In this document: piece after piece, positions 35,358 through 43,008 of the stretch
Layout of the letters: every line of letters starts with the position of its first letter
Numbering within the stretch: the first letter of the stretch is position 1
Assembly: GCA_031267895.1 (NCBI GenBank)
Contig: JAIRYF010000060.1
Span: forward strand, 1-43,238
Reading direction: 5' to 3'
Length of the DNA stretch: 43,238 bases
Source of the DNA: Candidatus Methanoplasma glyptotermitis
GTDB lineage: Archaea; Thermoplasmatota; Thermoplasmata; Methanomassiliicoccales; Methanomethylophilaceae
The notes under the pieces: model-generated
Seen by the model: the letters and a program-made list of their open reading frames with translations, nothing else
What the model was told of the DNA's origin: nothing
The model's database searches: none
Made by a program: the position numbers and the translations under genes

Positions 35358-36590
35358 ATGGGACTCTGCAGATTCAGGCCTCCGATGTCGGGAAGAATGG
35401 GTATCCTTTGGACGCTGGCATCCCTGAAGGATGCGGCGGCGGTCGAATACGGATGCATGGGGCACATGATGTACGGCAGAGTATTTCTGAACCGTGCGGG
35501 ACTGTCAGAGGGTGCAAGACTGTATTCGACGCACATAGACGAAACGGACATATCGATGGGAGACACCAAAAGACTTGACCGTGTCATCTGCGAAATAATA
35601 TCGAACGACAGACCGAAAGCAGTGTTTCTGCTGCCCTCCTCTGTTCCGATGGTTATCGGCACAGATCTTGCGGCCTTAAGCCGCGAACTGCAGCCGGAAT
35701 ATCCGGACGTGCCGATCATTCCTTTCGGGCGGGGGTCTTTCGATGTTCACGGATGCGACGGCGTCAGGGACGCGCTCACGACCCTGGCCGAGACCCTGCC
35801 TGAGGATACAGGGATCGATCCGGATCCGAAATTCAACATAATCGGCTCATGTGCAGACATGTTCAGATTCGGTGCGGACGCTCGGGAGACCGTACGGATA
35901 ATGAGAGGCGCTTTTGGTCTGAATCCTCTCTGTATCATGACATCGGATGCGTCCGTTGATGATATAAGGAAAATGGGAGGCGCACGTGTCAATCTGGTTA
36001 TGCGCAGAGAGGGAGAAAAAGCCGCAGCATGTCTGAATAAAAGATTCGGAACCCCCTGTGTATCAGGCCGTCCCTACGGTGTTGAAGGAACTCTTGAATG
36101 GATCGAAGCCGTCGCAGAGGCTCTCGGCATCTCTCCGGATCAGGAGTTCATCAGATCTGAGAAAACGGAATGTCTGCGCAGATTGGCTTATGCGGCACCG
36201 ATGGTCAGACACATCCTGAGGTCTCATCCGGACGAAGCGGCGGTCTCTTTGGGAGGCCATGCCGATGTTGTGAAGGGGATTCTCGGATACGCTGTCGGCG
36301 AAGTGGGGCTGAAGAAAGGAGCATGCTGGTGCGACTGCCCCGGCATGGCTTCCGAAGATATACCGTATCTTTCGGAAAACGAATGGACAGAGGCGGTGCG
36401 TCCGTACGGGAACGGGTTGCTTATGGCGAACGCAGAAGTTCTGATGCACTTCGGCTGCAATCAGAATCTCCAGATATCCAATCCGGACACCCGATGGAGG
36501 GTAAATCCTTACGAACCGCCGTTTGTCGGATTCAGAGGTGCACTGAACCTGGCGGACCTCTGGTTCAATGCTATGCTGGAGAAGAACTGA
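35358..36590 (+). CDS. NifK-like subunit of the nitrogenase-like reductase
   Basis: 410 residues. ATG 35358 follows GGAGGCGTGA; the frame is open upstream inside the NifD-like gene, but that extension reads as junk. The chain has the NifD/K fold with Cys4 (GLCRFRPP) and Cys33 (YGCMGH), the latter at the site of the middle NifK P-cluster cysteine. The third site is serine (LLPSSVPMVIGTDL, residues 94-95, against STTC...EVIGDDL in NifK). A single [4Fe-4S] cluster between subunits, as in DPOR, is therefore more likely than an 8Fe P-cluster. The C-terminal half holds CWCDCPG and HFGCNQNLQ, extra cysteines that could matter for the substrate site. Confidence 0.82.
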   Translation: MGLCRFRPPMSGRMGILWTLASLKDAAAVEYGCMGHMMYGRVFLNRAGLSEGARLYSTHIDETDISMGDTKRLDRVICEIISNDRPKAVFLLPSSVPMVIGTDLAALSRELQPEYPDVPIIPFGRGSFDVHGCDGVRDALTTLAETLPEDTGIDPDPKFNIIGSCADMFRFGADARETVRIMRGAFGLNPLCIMTSDASVDDIRKMGGARVNLVMRREGEKAAACLNKRFGTPCVSGRPYGVEGTLEWIEAVAEALGISPDQEFIRSEKTECLRRLAYAAPMVRHILRSHPDEAAVSLGGHADVVKGILGYAVGEVGLKKGACWCDCPGMASEDIPYLSENEWTEAVRPYGNGLLMANAEVLMHFGCNQNLQISNPDTRWRVNPYEPPFVGFRGALNLADLWFNAMLEKN

Positions 36591-36673
36591 CGGATGTGGC
36601 GGACGGATACCGAAAACAAATTAAAAACAACGATTTAAATATAAAAATAAGGCAAATCTAAAAAGTGATACAT

Positions 36674-37633
36674 ATGAACAAAATATATGCGCTGGTAATT
36701 GCAGCAGTCATCATAGCCACAGGGTGTGCGGCAGCTGTGCTGATCAGAGAGAACGGTAACGGCAATGAGACTTCAACGGAAGACGGAGAAGGATGGCCGA
36801 GAATAATCACGGATGCAGGCGGAAATGTTGTAGAATTGGAGAAAAAACCTGAGCGGATAGCACTTCTCCACACAGTATATCTGGAATATCTGCTGGCTTT
36901 GGGTGTCGTACCCGCAGCATCGGCCGGAGCCTCTGTGGGGACGGCTGCAGATGCGGTGAATACATGGGCTACGCTTGAAAGTTACAGAGACAGCACAGAA
37001 AACATAATCGATTTGGGCAGTGCAAGAGAACTCAGTCTGGAGGCAATCCTGGATTCTGATCCGGATGTGATCATCACATTCGTGGGGCATGCCGGCGTAG
37101 ATATCATATATGACAGGCTGGTCATGATCGCTCCGGTCGTTTTGATGAATTACTCGGACACCTGGCAGGAGCAGATGAAAGATCTTGCCGAGATAGTAGG
37201 CAAAGAATCCGAAGCCCTGAAAGTTATAGAAGAAATAGAAGAGATCGTCTATTCTGCAAAAAATACGCTGAGTTCGAAGGACAAAACATTCGCAATATTC
37301 AGGACAGGCGGGGGAAAATCATTCATCACCCGCGGGGATGCAGGTTATTACGAGATGTTCGGACTCAAGGCACCGCAGGGATGGCCGACAGAGATGGGTC
37401 CCGTTCTTACGCTGGAGGCCGTGGCCGGAATGAATCCCGACTATATCGTTTTCCAAGACACCCTGTCTGCGTCAAAGATGTTTGTTGAATCCCAAGAGGC
37501 TTTTGCCACATGGGGTGCTCTCGAAGCCGTGAAAAACAATAATGTCTTTTTCTTTGATGACTCTCTGAATTCCTTGGGGCCTCTGACTCTGAAACTGACG
37601 GCGCAATTGCTGCTTGATGTGTATTCGGAGTGA
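36674..37633 (+). CDS. Iron/cobalamin-type ABC substrate-binding protein (second)
   Basis: About 319 residues. Signal segment KIYALVIAAVIIATGCAAAVLI with a cysteine that could be lipidated, an acidic linker, then a BtuF/FepB-type domain (GWPRIITDAGGNVVELEKKPERIALL, LEAILDSDPDVIITFVGHAG). A GTG nine bases upstream is possible, but ATG 36674 gives the better signal sequence. It is the intact counterpart of the frameshifted binding protein at 29266, so the importer may have two alternative receptors. It has its own AT-rich promoter with a DtxR-like sequence. Confidence 0.88.
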   Translation: MNKIYALVIAAVIIATGCAAAVLIRENGNGNETSTEDGEGWPRIITDAGGNVVELEKKPERIALLHTVYLEYLLALGVVPAASAGASVGTAADAVNTWATLESYRDSTENIIDLGSARELSLEAILDSDPDVIITFVGHAGVDIIYDRLVMIAPVVLMNYSDTWQEQMKDLAEIVGKESEALKVIEEIEEIVYSAKNTLSSKDKTFAIFRTGGGKSFITRGDAGYYEMFGLKAPQGWPTEMGPVLTLEAVAGMNPDYIVFQDTLSASKMFVESQEAFATWGALEAVKNNNVFFFDDSLNSLGPLTLKLTAQLLLDVYSE

Positions 37634-37647
37634 TACGTAAACATAAC

Positions 37648-37677
37648 CGGACTCTGCATCTCCGTACGCAGAGTCCG
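37648..37677 (+). terminator. Terminator after the second binding-protein gene
   Basis: CGGACTCTGC (37648-37657) and GCAGAGTCCG (37668-37677) pair perfectly over 10 bp around a 10-base loop, followed by TTCAATCTTTTAT. It closes the importer/nitrogenase-like block 15 bases after the last stop codon. Confidence 0.7.
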
Positions 37678-38155
37678 TTCAATCTTTTATCCGAGGTCCG
37701 GCGGCGCAGCCCCGCCCTTTAGGGAACGGCCGCCGATGCGGGGCTTGTTATCAAAAATTCGGTACTCAGAACCGGGCGCAGATACACAGACAACGAAGAG
37801 GTCTTGGCATTGGCCGGGAAAATGTATCCGGAGGATACTGAGTAATCGTGTTCAGCGGGAAGGCACACACGGACACCGAATGCCGAAATGTTGACGGACT
37901 TTATTTGTCCATCCGTTTGGATAGGACGTATCGGAAATTGTCACAGTAGGCATCCGTGCGGTCGGAACATAAGAGACCTCTTAAGATGGTCGGAGAATAA
38001 AGTGATCAGTCCGGTGTGAACGGAACGGCTATTGCCATTGTGCGACCGTAAAACGATGTCAGAAAAGCGATACAGACAGCGGATGCTGTGCAAAAGTATA
38101 TGACAGAACTACGCGGTTATGGCTTTAGTCGCTATTTTAAGACGGAATAAGTAAA
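37678..38155. other. Gene-free stretch with possible remnant
   Basis: No intact gene. A GC-rich inverted repeat (AGCCCCGC ... GCGGGGCT) lies at about 37711-37746. A short plus-strand frame with no start codon ends at about 37845 (RTGRRYTDNEEVLALAGKMYPEDTE), coding-like and probably a gene fragment. Confidence 0.3.
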
Positions 38156-38459
38156 AGTGTCAAGTCATGATAGTACCCCCCCTTCTGTTTCAGGTAGCAT
38201 TCAACTGCGCGCTCTACCCGCCGGTCCCGGGCATTCATCCCGGCTGTATGAGCTTGCTCCGATGAGGTGTCGCCGTTTCATCAAATCCTTGGGAACGTCA
38301 CTGTCAGCAGATCATCCTTAACCAAGGCTGTGTCGTTTCTGGGCCCTTGCCAAAGCTCTCGCCTTACCGGATTTCCCGGTTCATCTTGCCCGCGGAGGAG
38401 GGAAGTTCCTCAGCCGGACCGAAGTCCTACCGTCGGCTACCCTTCATCTCTTGACACCG
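38156..38459 (-). ncRNA. rnpB: RNase P RNA
   Basis: Catalytic RNA that trims tRNA 5' leaders. Read on the minus strand, the ends GTGTCAAG (38457-38450) and CTTGACAC (38164-38157) form a perfect 8-bp P1 helix. Conserved archaeal RNase P blocks follow in order: GAGGAACTTCC (38411-38401), GGCAAGGGCCCAGAAACGACAC, ATCTGCTGACAG, GAAACGGCGACACC, CGGAGCAAGCTCATACAG, CGGGATGAATGCCCGGG and, near the 3' end, ACAGAAGGGGGGGTAC, which pairs with the GAGGAA block as P4. Length about 302 bases is normal. Exact ends are uncertain by a few bases. Confidence 0.87.
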
Positions 38460-38475
38460 ATGGTATGGAATGCGG

Positions 38476-38485
38476 TTATTTTTAA
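38476..38485 (-). promoter_or_regulatory. TATA box of the RNase P RNA gene
   Basis: On the minus strand TTAAAAATAA lies 18-27 bases before the expected 5' end of the RNA, the right distance for an archaeal promoter. Confidence 0.55.
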
Positions 38486-38887
38486 TCAGCGGTAGGTTAC
38501 TCGTACGAGACGACAGATCTGTCTTTATTTTCGTCCGGTCTGTCAGTATCAGCAGTCCGATCTTCAGATGATCTTCATACAATTGATTGCTCCGAACCGA
38601 GGAATATCTCGTAACCCCAACCCCTCCGGCACAATATCCGTTACTTTGATAATGTGCACTATCCCGTCCTATATCGTTGGAGGATGACCTCCTTCTGCGC
38701 ATGCTATTCCCATCCCGGGACTCCCCTTCTTTGAACAGCAGGCTGTCCCCGCGGGAGCAAAATGTCAGAAAGAGTTAATCTTTACCTATGGTTTCACCAT
38801 AGCATCATAATAAGTGTTTATATATACCTATAAAAACATGCTACGGTGAGCTATGTTCGATAAAAATGGTTTGAGTGATGAGAGAAA
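38486..38887. other. Gene-free stretch
   Basis: No convincing gene. A 91-residue minus-strand frame (38427-38702) runs into the RNase P RNA and is unlikely to be real. A CTATGG/CCATAG hairpin lies at 38788-38804, followed by an AT-rich stretch (TTTATATATACC) that may be the promoter for the broken frame at 38888. Confidence 0.35.
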
Positions 38888-39316
38888 ATGAGTAGCGTAA
38901 CTGAAGTTACAGGCAGTTTTGTGATAATGCACAGCGGAGCGGCAGTAAAGTCGGCCCCCCCCCCTCATACGTCATATCCGAAATCGAATCGCTAAGCATG
39001 CACACACATCTGAACATAGCGCAGGCAGTCGTGCTTCGGGTTATCAATGTCCTCTGAATGAGGCATCAATTGTGTATGGCCCATCGGGTCTGCTGACCGC
39101 CGTTCTTAAAACGAATGCAATCGGAACACCGCCGGCTACGATGTTGGGTATCATCGCAGGCATTGCAGGAATACACCGCAACGTGATGCAAACCGATGCG
39201 TTTGCCGATCGAATGAACCCCCTGCAATATATGAGCCGGTGTGTGAACCGGCAGGCGATTAATAATTGCGCCCCGTTCGACGCTCTCCAAAATGGGTATG
39301 AAGTATGCGTTTGGTG
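38888..39316 (+). pseudogene. Broken reading frame of unknown family with a C10 tract
   Basis: ATG 38888, behind GATGAGAG, encodes MSSVTEVTGSFVIMHSG and reaches a run of 10 C (38955-38964). With 11 C it would continue SYVISEIESLSMHTHLNIAQAVVLRVINVL to a stop at about 39057. A second shift there joins it to NEASIVYGPSGLLTAVLK and on to TGA 39316. The pieces look coding but the whole does not read without two frame changes. I do not recognise the family. It ends inside the start of the membrane protein at 39305, an arrangement like that of 41833-42240 and 42242. Confidence 0.4.
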
Positions 39317-39644
39317 ATAAAAATGGTTGTATTAGATCCGAAAATTGTCATTTCTCTTTTGTTGACTGTCGGTTACATTGGGCTGTTTGCATTTTATTGT
39401 TGGCACTGGAAAGGTTACGAGGGGTACAGAAAGGATGCATTTTTGACCATGAAAAAAAGCAAGGATCATTATTTACTGTGCTCCTGTATTCTCAGTCGGT
39501 GTTCCCGTAGTATTTCTGTGGCAGAGAATACCAGAATTCATTATACCGCCGACCGGTGTGTGGGCGATCCTGTGTGGATTTATGATCGGGATTCTCCTCT
39601 TTGATGCATTTGAATCAAGAAGAGTCAAACAATCTAAAACATAA
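39305..39644 (+). pseudogene. Small three-helix membrane protein, frameshifted in an A7 run
   Basis: The first frame gives one membrane helix (VISLLLTVGYIGLFAFYC) and a basic loop ending TMKKS. At seven A (39452-39458) the continuation lies one base over: ARIIIYCAPVFSVGVPVVFLW, GVWAILCGFMIGILLFDAFESRR to TAA 39644. Six A would join them. The joined protein resembles the intact 107-residue protein at 42242-42565 in layout and in the TMKKxRII / SMKKIKIIAYC loop and the LLFDAFESRR / VLFEIFETRK ending, so the two are probably homologues. Confidence 0.55.
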
Positions 39645-39671
39645 TGAAAGTAATAAATTGAGGCAGACATC

Positions 39672-39986
39672 ATGGAATTTTCAGTAATTAACACTGTAAC
39701 ATGGGCGGGGATCATAGTATCCATTCTCTTCGGGATTCTGGGGTACAAGTACCAAGCGGGCATCAGGGATGGAGTTGTGAAACTGGGGCGGCGGATCGCT
39801 GTTTATTTTGCCATCTTCCTTGTTGCGGCGGTTGCAGTGCTGATGATGCTGATCCTGATTGAAGATTCGTGGAGATGGCCGATAAACACGATTCTTATGA
39901 CTGTTGCAATAGGGCTGTTCGATGTATTCCTCTTCAGGGAGGCCAGACCGAATGCCGTACGCGTTCCGAAAAATAAACCACTTTAA
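39672..39986 (+). CDS. Small three-helix membrane protein (104 residues)
   Basis: Helices at about residues 8-25, 45-63 and 72-90, separated by a basic loop (RDGVVKLGRRIAV), and a basic C-terminal tail. No family recognised. It follows the frameshifted membrane protein by 27 bases, and both share the layout of the protein at 42242. Small membrane proteins beside decaying frames could be immunity proteins, but nothing in the sequence proves this. Confidence 0.6.
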   Translation: MEFSVINTVTWAGIIVSILFGILGYKYQAGIRDGVVKLGRRIAVYFAIFLVAAVAVLMMLILIEDSWRWPINTILMTVAIGLFDVFLFREARPNAVRVPKNKPL

Positions 39987-40498
39987 ATCAGAGAGGACCT
40001 TGCAAGATATGCGCGTAACCTGTGTGCAAGGTCCCCTGATATATTTGTATGAACCGTCTGAAGATATCTGAATGAGGACTTACCATACGGAAAGTCCGCC
40101 GAAGATTTGAGTCTGTAAGCATTCCGGCATTTGCATGCCGAGGTATGATTTGGGTGTCAATGCATCGGCGGAAACGAAATTACAGTCACGTCAAAATTTG
40201 GGACCTATTGTAATTGCCTGCACGAAGTTCTTGGGACTTATTGTAGATATTTACAACTATTCCCAACCACAGACTCAACTCACGATGAAGATAAAAATCT
40301 ACGAGAACCTTTTGAAATGGAAGAACCGTAGCCATAAATGTCTTGTGATAAGCGGACAGTGACGGCCGGGGGACACTCAAGACATCTCTGTCTTATGCCG
40401 GAGCTACCGTATGAATCATATTCTGATCAGTTGCCCCCAGAAGTCGGGATATCGACTCAGCCTCCCCCGCGATGTTGATTTATAAAGGTATCCTGGAA
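39987..40498. other. Gene-free stretch
   Basis: No convincing gene. Two related segments, GGGACCTATTGTAATT and GGGACTTATTGTAGAT, about 40 bases apart (40200-40246) form an imperfect direct repeat. The frame at 40135-40362 has no ribosome site and an unlikely composition. Confidence 0.35.
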
Positions 40499-41713
40499 TC
40501 ATTCCGTCAGAAAATCGATCACATTCACGATTCTTATGCCGTCTATGTTCTTGATAGGATATCTGTCTAAAGTGACAATAGTTTTTGGATGATTATCATC
40601 TATCGACCGCAGCGCACCGAGTTCCCTCTCTTTTGTTTTGGCATCCGCGATACTCATCGAAATTTGGAAGTAATGAATGTCTGATCCTTCAGTTGCCATG
40701 AAATCCACCTCGTGCCCATTCACAGACAACACCGCCGCATTCCCGTACCTGTACATCAGTTCCATGAACACAATATTCTCAAGGATGCCGTCCAGATCCG
40801 TATCGCGGAAACCGATCCTCTCGTTTCTGATTCCTATGTCGCATGCATAGTATTTGTCTGATGTGCGAAGGTATTCCTTCGTTTTGCTGTCAAATCTTTT
40901 CGCCTTGTAAAAAAGGAATGCCGATTCCAGAAATCCGATGTAGTTATCCACAGTCTCTGCGGACGTTTTGATGTTCTTGTTCCCCAAATATCCGACAATG
41001 TTTTTTACGGATGTTCTGTCGCCGATATTTTTCATCAGGAAACGCGATATGTTTGAGAGCAGAGGAGCATTTCTGACTTCCTTTCTTTCAATCACATCTT
41101 TTTCATATACTGTGGCATATGTTCCTTCCAGCAGAATTGATACCAAATCTCTTCTTTCTCCGGCCATTAACGCAACTGCAGGAAGTCCTCCGTATCGTAT
41201 GTACTCGCTGAATTTCGACTCTGTCGATTCTTTCGGACCGTACGTTTCTCTGAACAGAAGATATTCGCTGAATGCCAGAGGATATACCGGGATCTCGATA
41301 TACCTTCCTGAAAGTTTGGTTGCTATCTCCGAAGAAAGCATCTTTGAATTAGATCCGGTGATGTAGACATCCGCACCGGATATGCGCAATGATTCAACCG
41401 CCCTCTCCCATTCGGGGATGTTCTGCACTTCGTCTATAAATATATACGTCCCCTTTTCAGGTTTCATTGAATCTTTGATGATATTCATCAGCTGAAAGTG
41501 CGTTTCTATCGTTACTTCTGTCTCATCGTCCAGATTTATATGGAAGACCCTTTCCGGAGAGACACCCGAAGATCTTATCTCATCTCTAAACATCTCCATG
41601 AGCGTAGATTTCCCGCATCTCCTCATGCCTGTGATCGTCTTTATAACAGGCAGATCGCGGGCCGAACGGAGCATGTCAAGATAGTGATCCCTCGGGATGC
41701 GGATATCTTTCAT
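40499..41713 (-). CDS. AAA ATPase with DUF4143 domain
   Basis: 404 residues. N-terminal AAA_14-type ATPase: Walker A GMRRCGKST (near residue 29), Walker B YIFIDEVQ, sensor YITGSNSKML. The C-terminal DUF4143 part contains YACDIGIRN and GHEVDFMATEGSDIHYFQISMSI, a PD-(D/E)xK-like nuclease pattern. The family is abundant and mobile in archaea and gut anaerobes; its function is unsettled, with suggestions of a defence or toxin-like role. It stands alone, with an AT-rich promoter at about 41720-41750. Confidence 0.88.
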   Translation of the reverse strand: MKDIRIPRDHYLDMLRSARDLPVIKTITGMRRCGKSTLMEMFRDEIRSSGVSPERVFHINLDDETEVTIETHFQLMNIIKDSMKPEKGTYIFIDEVQNIPEWERAVESLRISGADVYITGSNSKMLSSEIATKLSGRYIEIPVYPLAFSEYLLFRETYGPKESTESKFSEYIRYGGLPAVALMAGERRDLVSILLEGTYATVYEKDVIERKEVRNAPLLSNISRFLMKNIGDRTSVKNIVGYLGNKNIKTSAETVDNYIGFLESAFLFYKAKRFDSKTKEYLRTSDKYYACDIGIRNERIGFRDTDLDGILENIVFMELMYRYGNAAVLSVNGHEVDFMATEGSDIHYFQISMSIADAKTKERELGALRSIDDNHPKTIVTLDRYPIKNIDGIRIVNVIDFLTE

Positions 41714-41832
41714 ATTATCAAGTTATACTTTTTCTTTTATTTAAATAAATCAATTTTATCAATTTATAAAGATCTCTAGGAATTTAAGTGGAAATGAGAA
41801 TCTGATACAACTGTGTGAAGTAATCTGGAGAT

Positions 41833-42240
41833 ATGCGGGAGTCGAAGACAAACGATGCGTTATCCGTCAGTGCACAGGAGAATACCGACATGTACGGAAG
41901 AGGTGTGAGAGCGTCTCTATGCGGGCCGTGCCTGTGTTTCAATACAAATCCAAGACCTAAGATACTCTTTGCATAATTGCCCTGGCCCGCGGAACCTGAT
42001 CTGTCGCTGTGCCAAGTGGAATGGAAATGGATGTTTTCACGAAAGTATTCGGCCCAAAACAGTCACGAAGGGATTGGAACGGACGCTGTCGGCAATGCCG
42101 ACAGCAACATGCCAGCGACCTGGGATTGGTTGTGCAACAGAGTGCGTCAAAACAGTAACTATAAAGTCACATGGACAACCATACCTTGTTTGGTGCTTTC
42201 CACAATGGATACGGATGCTGTTCTTTTGAGAGGAAACTGA
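41833..42240 (+). pseudogene. Possible broken gene before the membrane protein
   Basis: ATG 41833 opens a 47-codon frame (MRESKTNDALSVSAQENTDM ... PRPKILFA) ending at TAA 41974. The same frame continues with PWPAEPDLSLCQVEWKWMF and DAVGNADSNMPATWDWLCNRV to TGA 42240. Both halves look weakly coding and sit in one frame, so this may be one gene with a nonsense mutation. It ends directly before the ATG of the membrane protein at 42242. Family unknown. Confidence 0.35.
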
Positions 42241-42241
42241 A

Positions 42242-42565
42242 ATGGATGCATACATAATCATTTCCTCAATAATTCTATTTTGTTGGGGACTGTCATTATT
42301 TACGGCTGTATTGTTGTACTCACCGAAAAAGTATGCGGCATACAGAAAAATAGCATTCGCCTCAATGAAAAAGATAAAAATTATCGCTTATTGCATTCCA
42401 TTGCTTTTTTCAATTCTTCTTGCAATGGTATGGGTAGGTATGTTTTCAAATGGGGTTTACCTAATGATCATTGGAACAGGGTTTCTGTCGGGGTTGGTTT
42501 TGTTCGAAATATTTGAAACAAGAAAATCGTACAATCTGGAAAATGAAAACAATAACAGACATTGA
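42242..42565 (+). CDS. Small three-helix membrane protein (107 residues)
   Basis: Helices at about residues 4-25, 49-69 and 74-91, a basic loop (SPKKYAAYRKIAFASMKKIK) after the first helix and a polar tail rich in Asn and Glu. It is intact and resembles the frameshifted protein at 39305. The family is unknown to me. It starts one base after the possible broken gene at 41833-42240, so the two may have formed a pair. Confidence 0.65.
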   Translation: MDAYIIISSIILFCWGLSLFTAVLLYSPKKYAAYRKIAFASMKKIKIIAYCIPLLFSILLAMVWVGMFSNGVYLMIIGTGFLSGLVLFEIFETRKSYNLENENNNRH

Positions 42566-43008
42566 GGAGATTATACTCTGATGTGGAGGTGAAGACACAC
42601 ATCTATTTTTATAACTGTGAGCAAAAATGAATTGCATCTGTCAAAATGTGAGGCTGGCAGTTAATCCCGACTTTGATACCAAGCGAGATATAAGAATCCA
42701 TGATCAGAGGAATCCCGGTCAATCTCCTGATGGAACTTTGCGAATATGTTGGATGCAAAAGATGTGGCAATTTCTATAATGCAACCTGACCTAGACAGTT
42801 GGAATTTTTCAACATTTATTGCGACGAAAATCTGACAGATAATTCGCAATGCCGACACGCCCTCTGGGCAGTATCGGCCGGATGGCCGATTTGTACTTCA
42901 TGATCTGTCCCTTTCGGAAAATAATCCGTGTTTATTTCCGAAAAGAATTTGACAGCTGCATCTTTCCATATTGTTACAGCCTTGAATCTGCGGTTTGTAT
43001 AGGTTACG
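42566..43008. other. Gene-free stretch with decayed frames
   Basis: No intact gene. Minus-strand frames at 42661-42858 and 42816-43076 overlap and break off; they look like debris. Confidence 0.3.

Noticed and set aside
33332-36590. Calling the block a nitrogen-fixing nif operon or cfbCD
   Set aside because: The D-like subunit lacks the FeMo-cofactor cysteine and no nifB/E/N is present; cfbCD has only one NifD-like gene, whereas here two are present.
38164-38240. Conserved short peptide frame (MNARDRRVERAVEYYLKQKG) in the three-copy repeat
   Set aside because: Changes between copies looked partly synonymous at first, but the conserved blocks and the P1 helix show that the repeat is RNase P RNA, so the frame is fortuitous.
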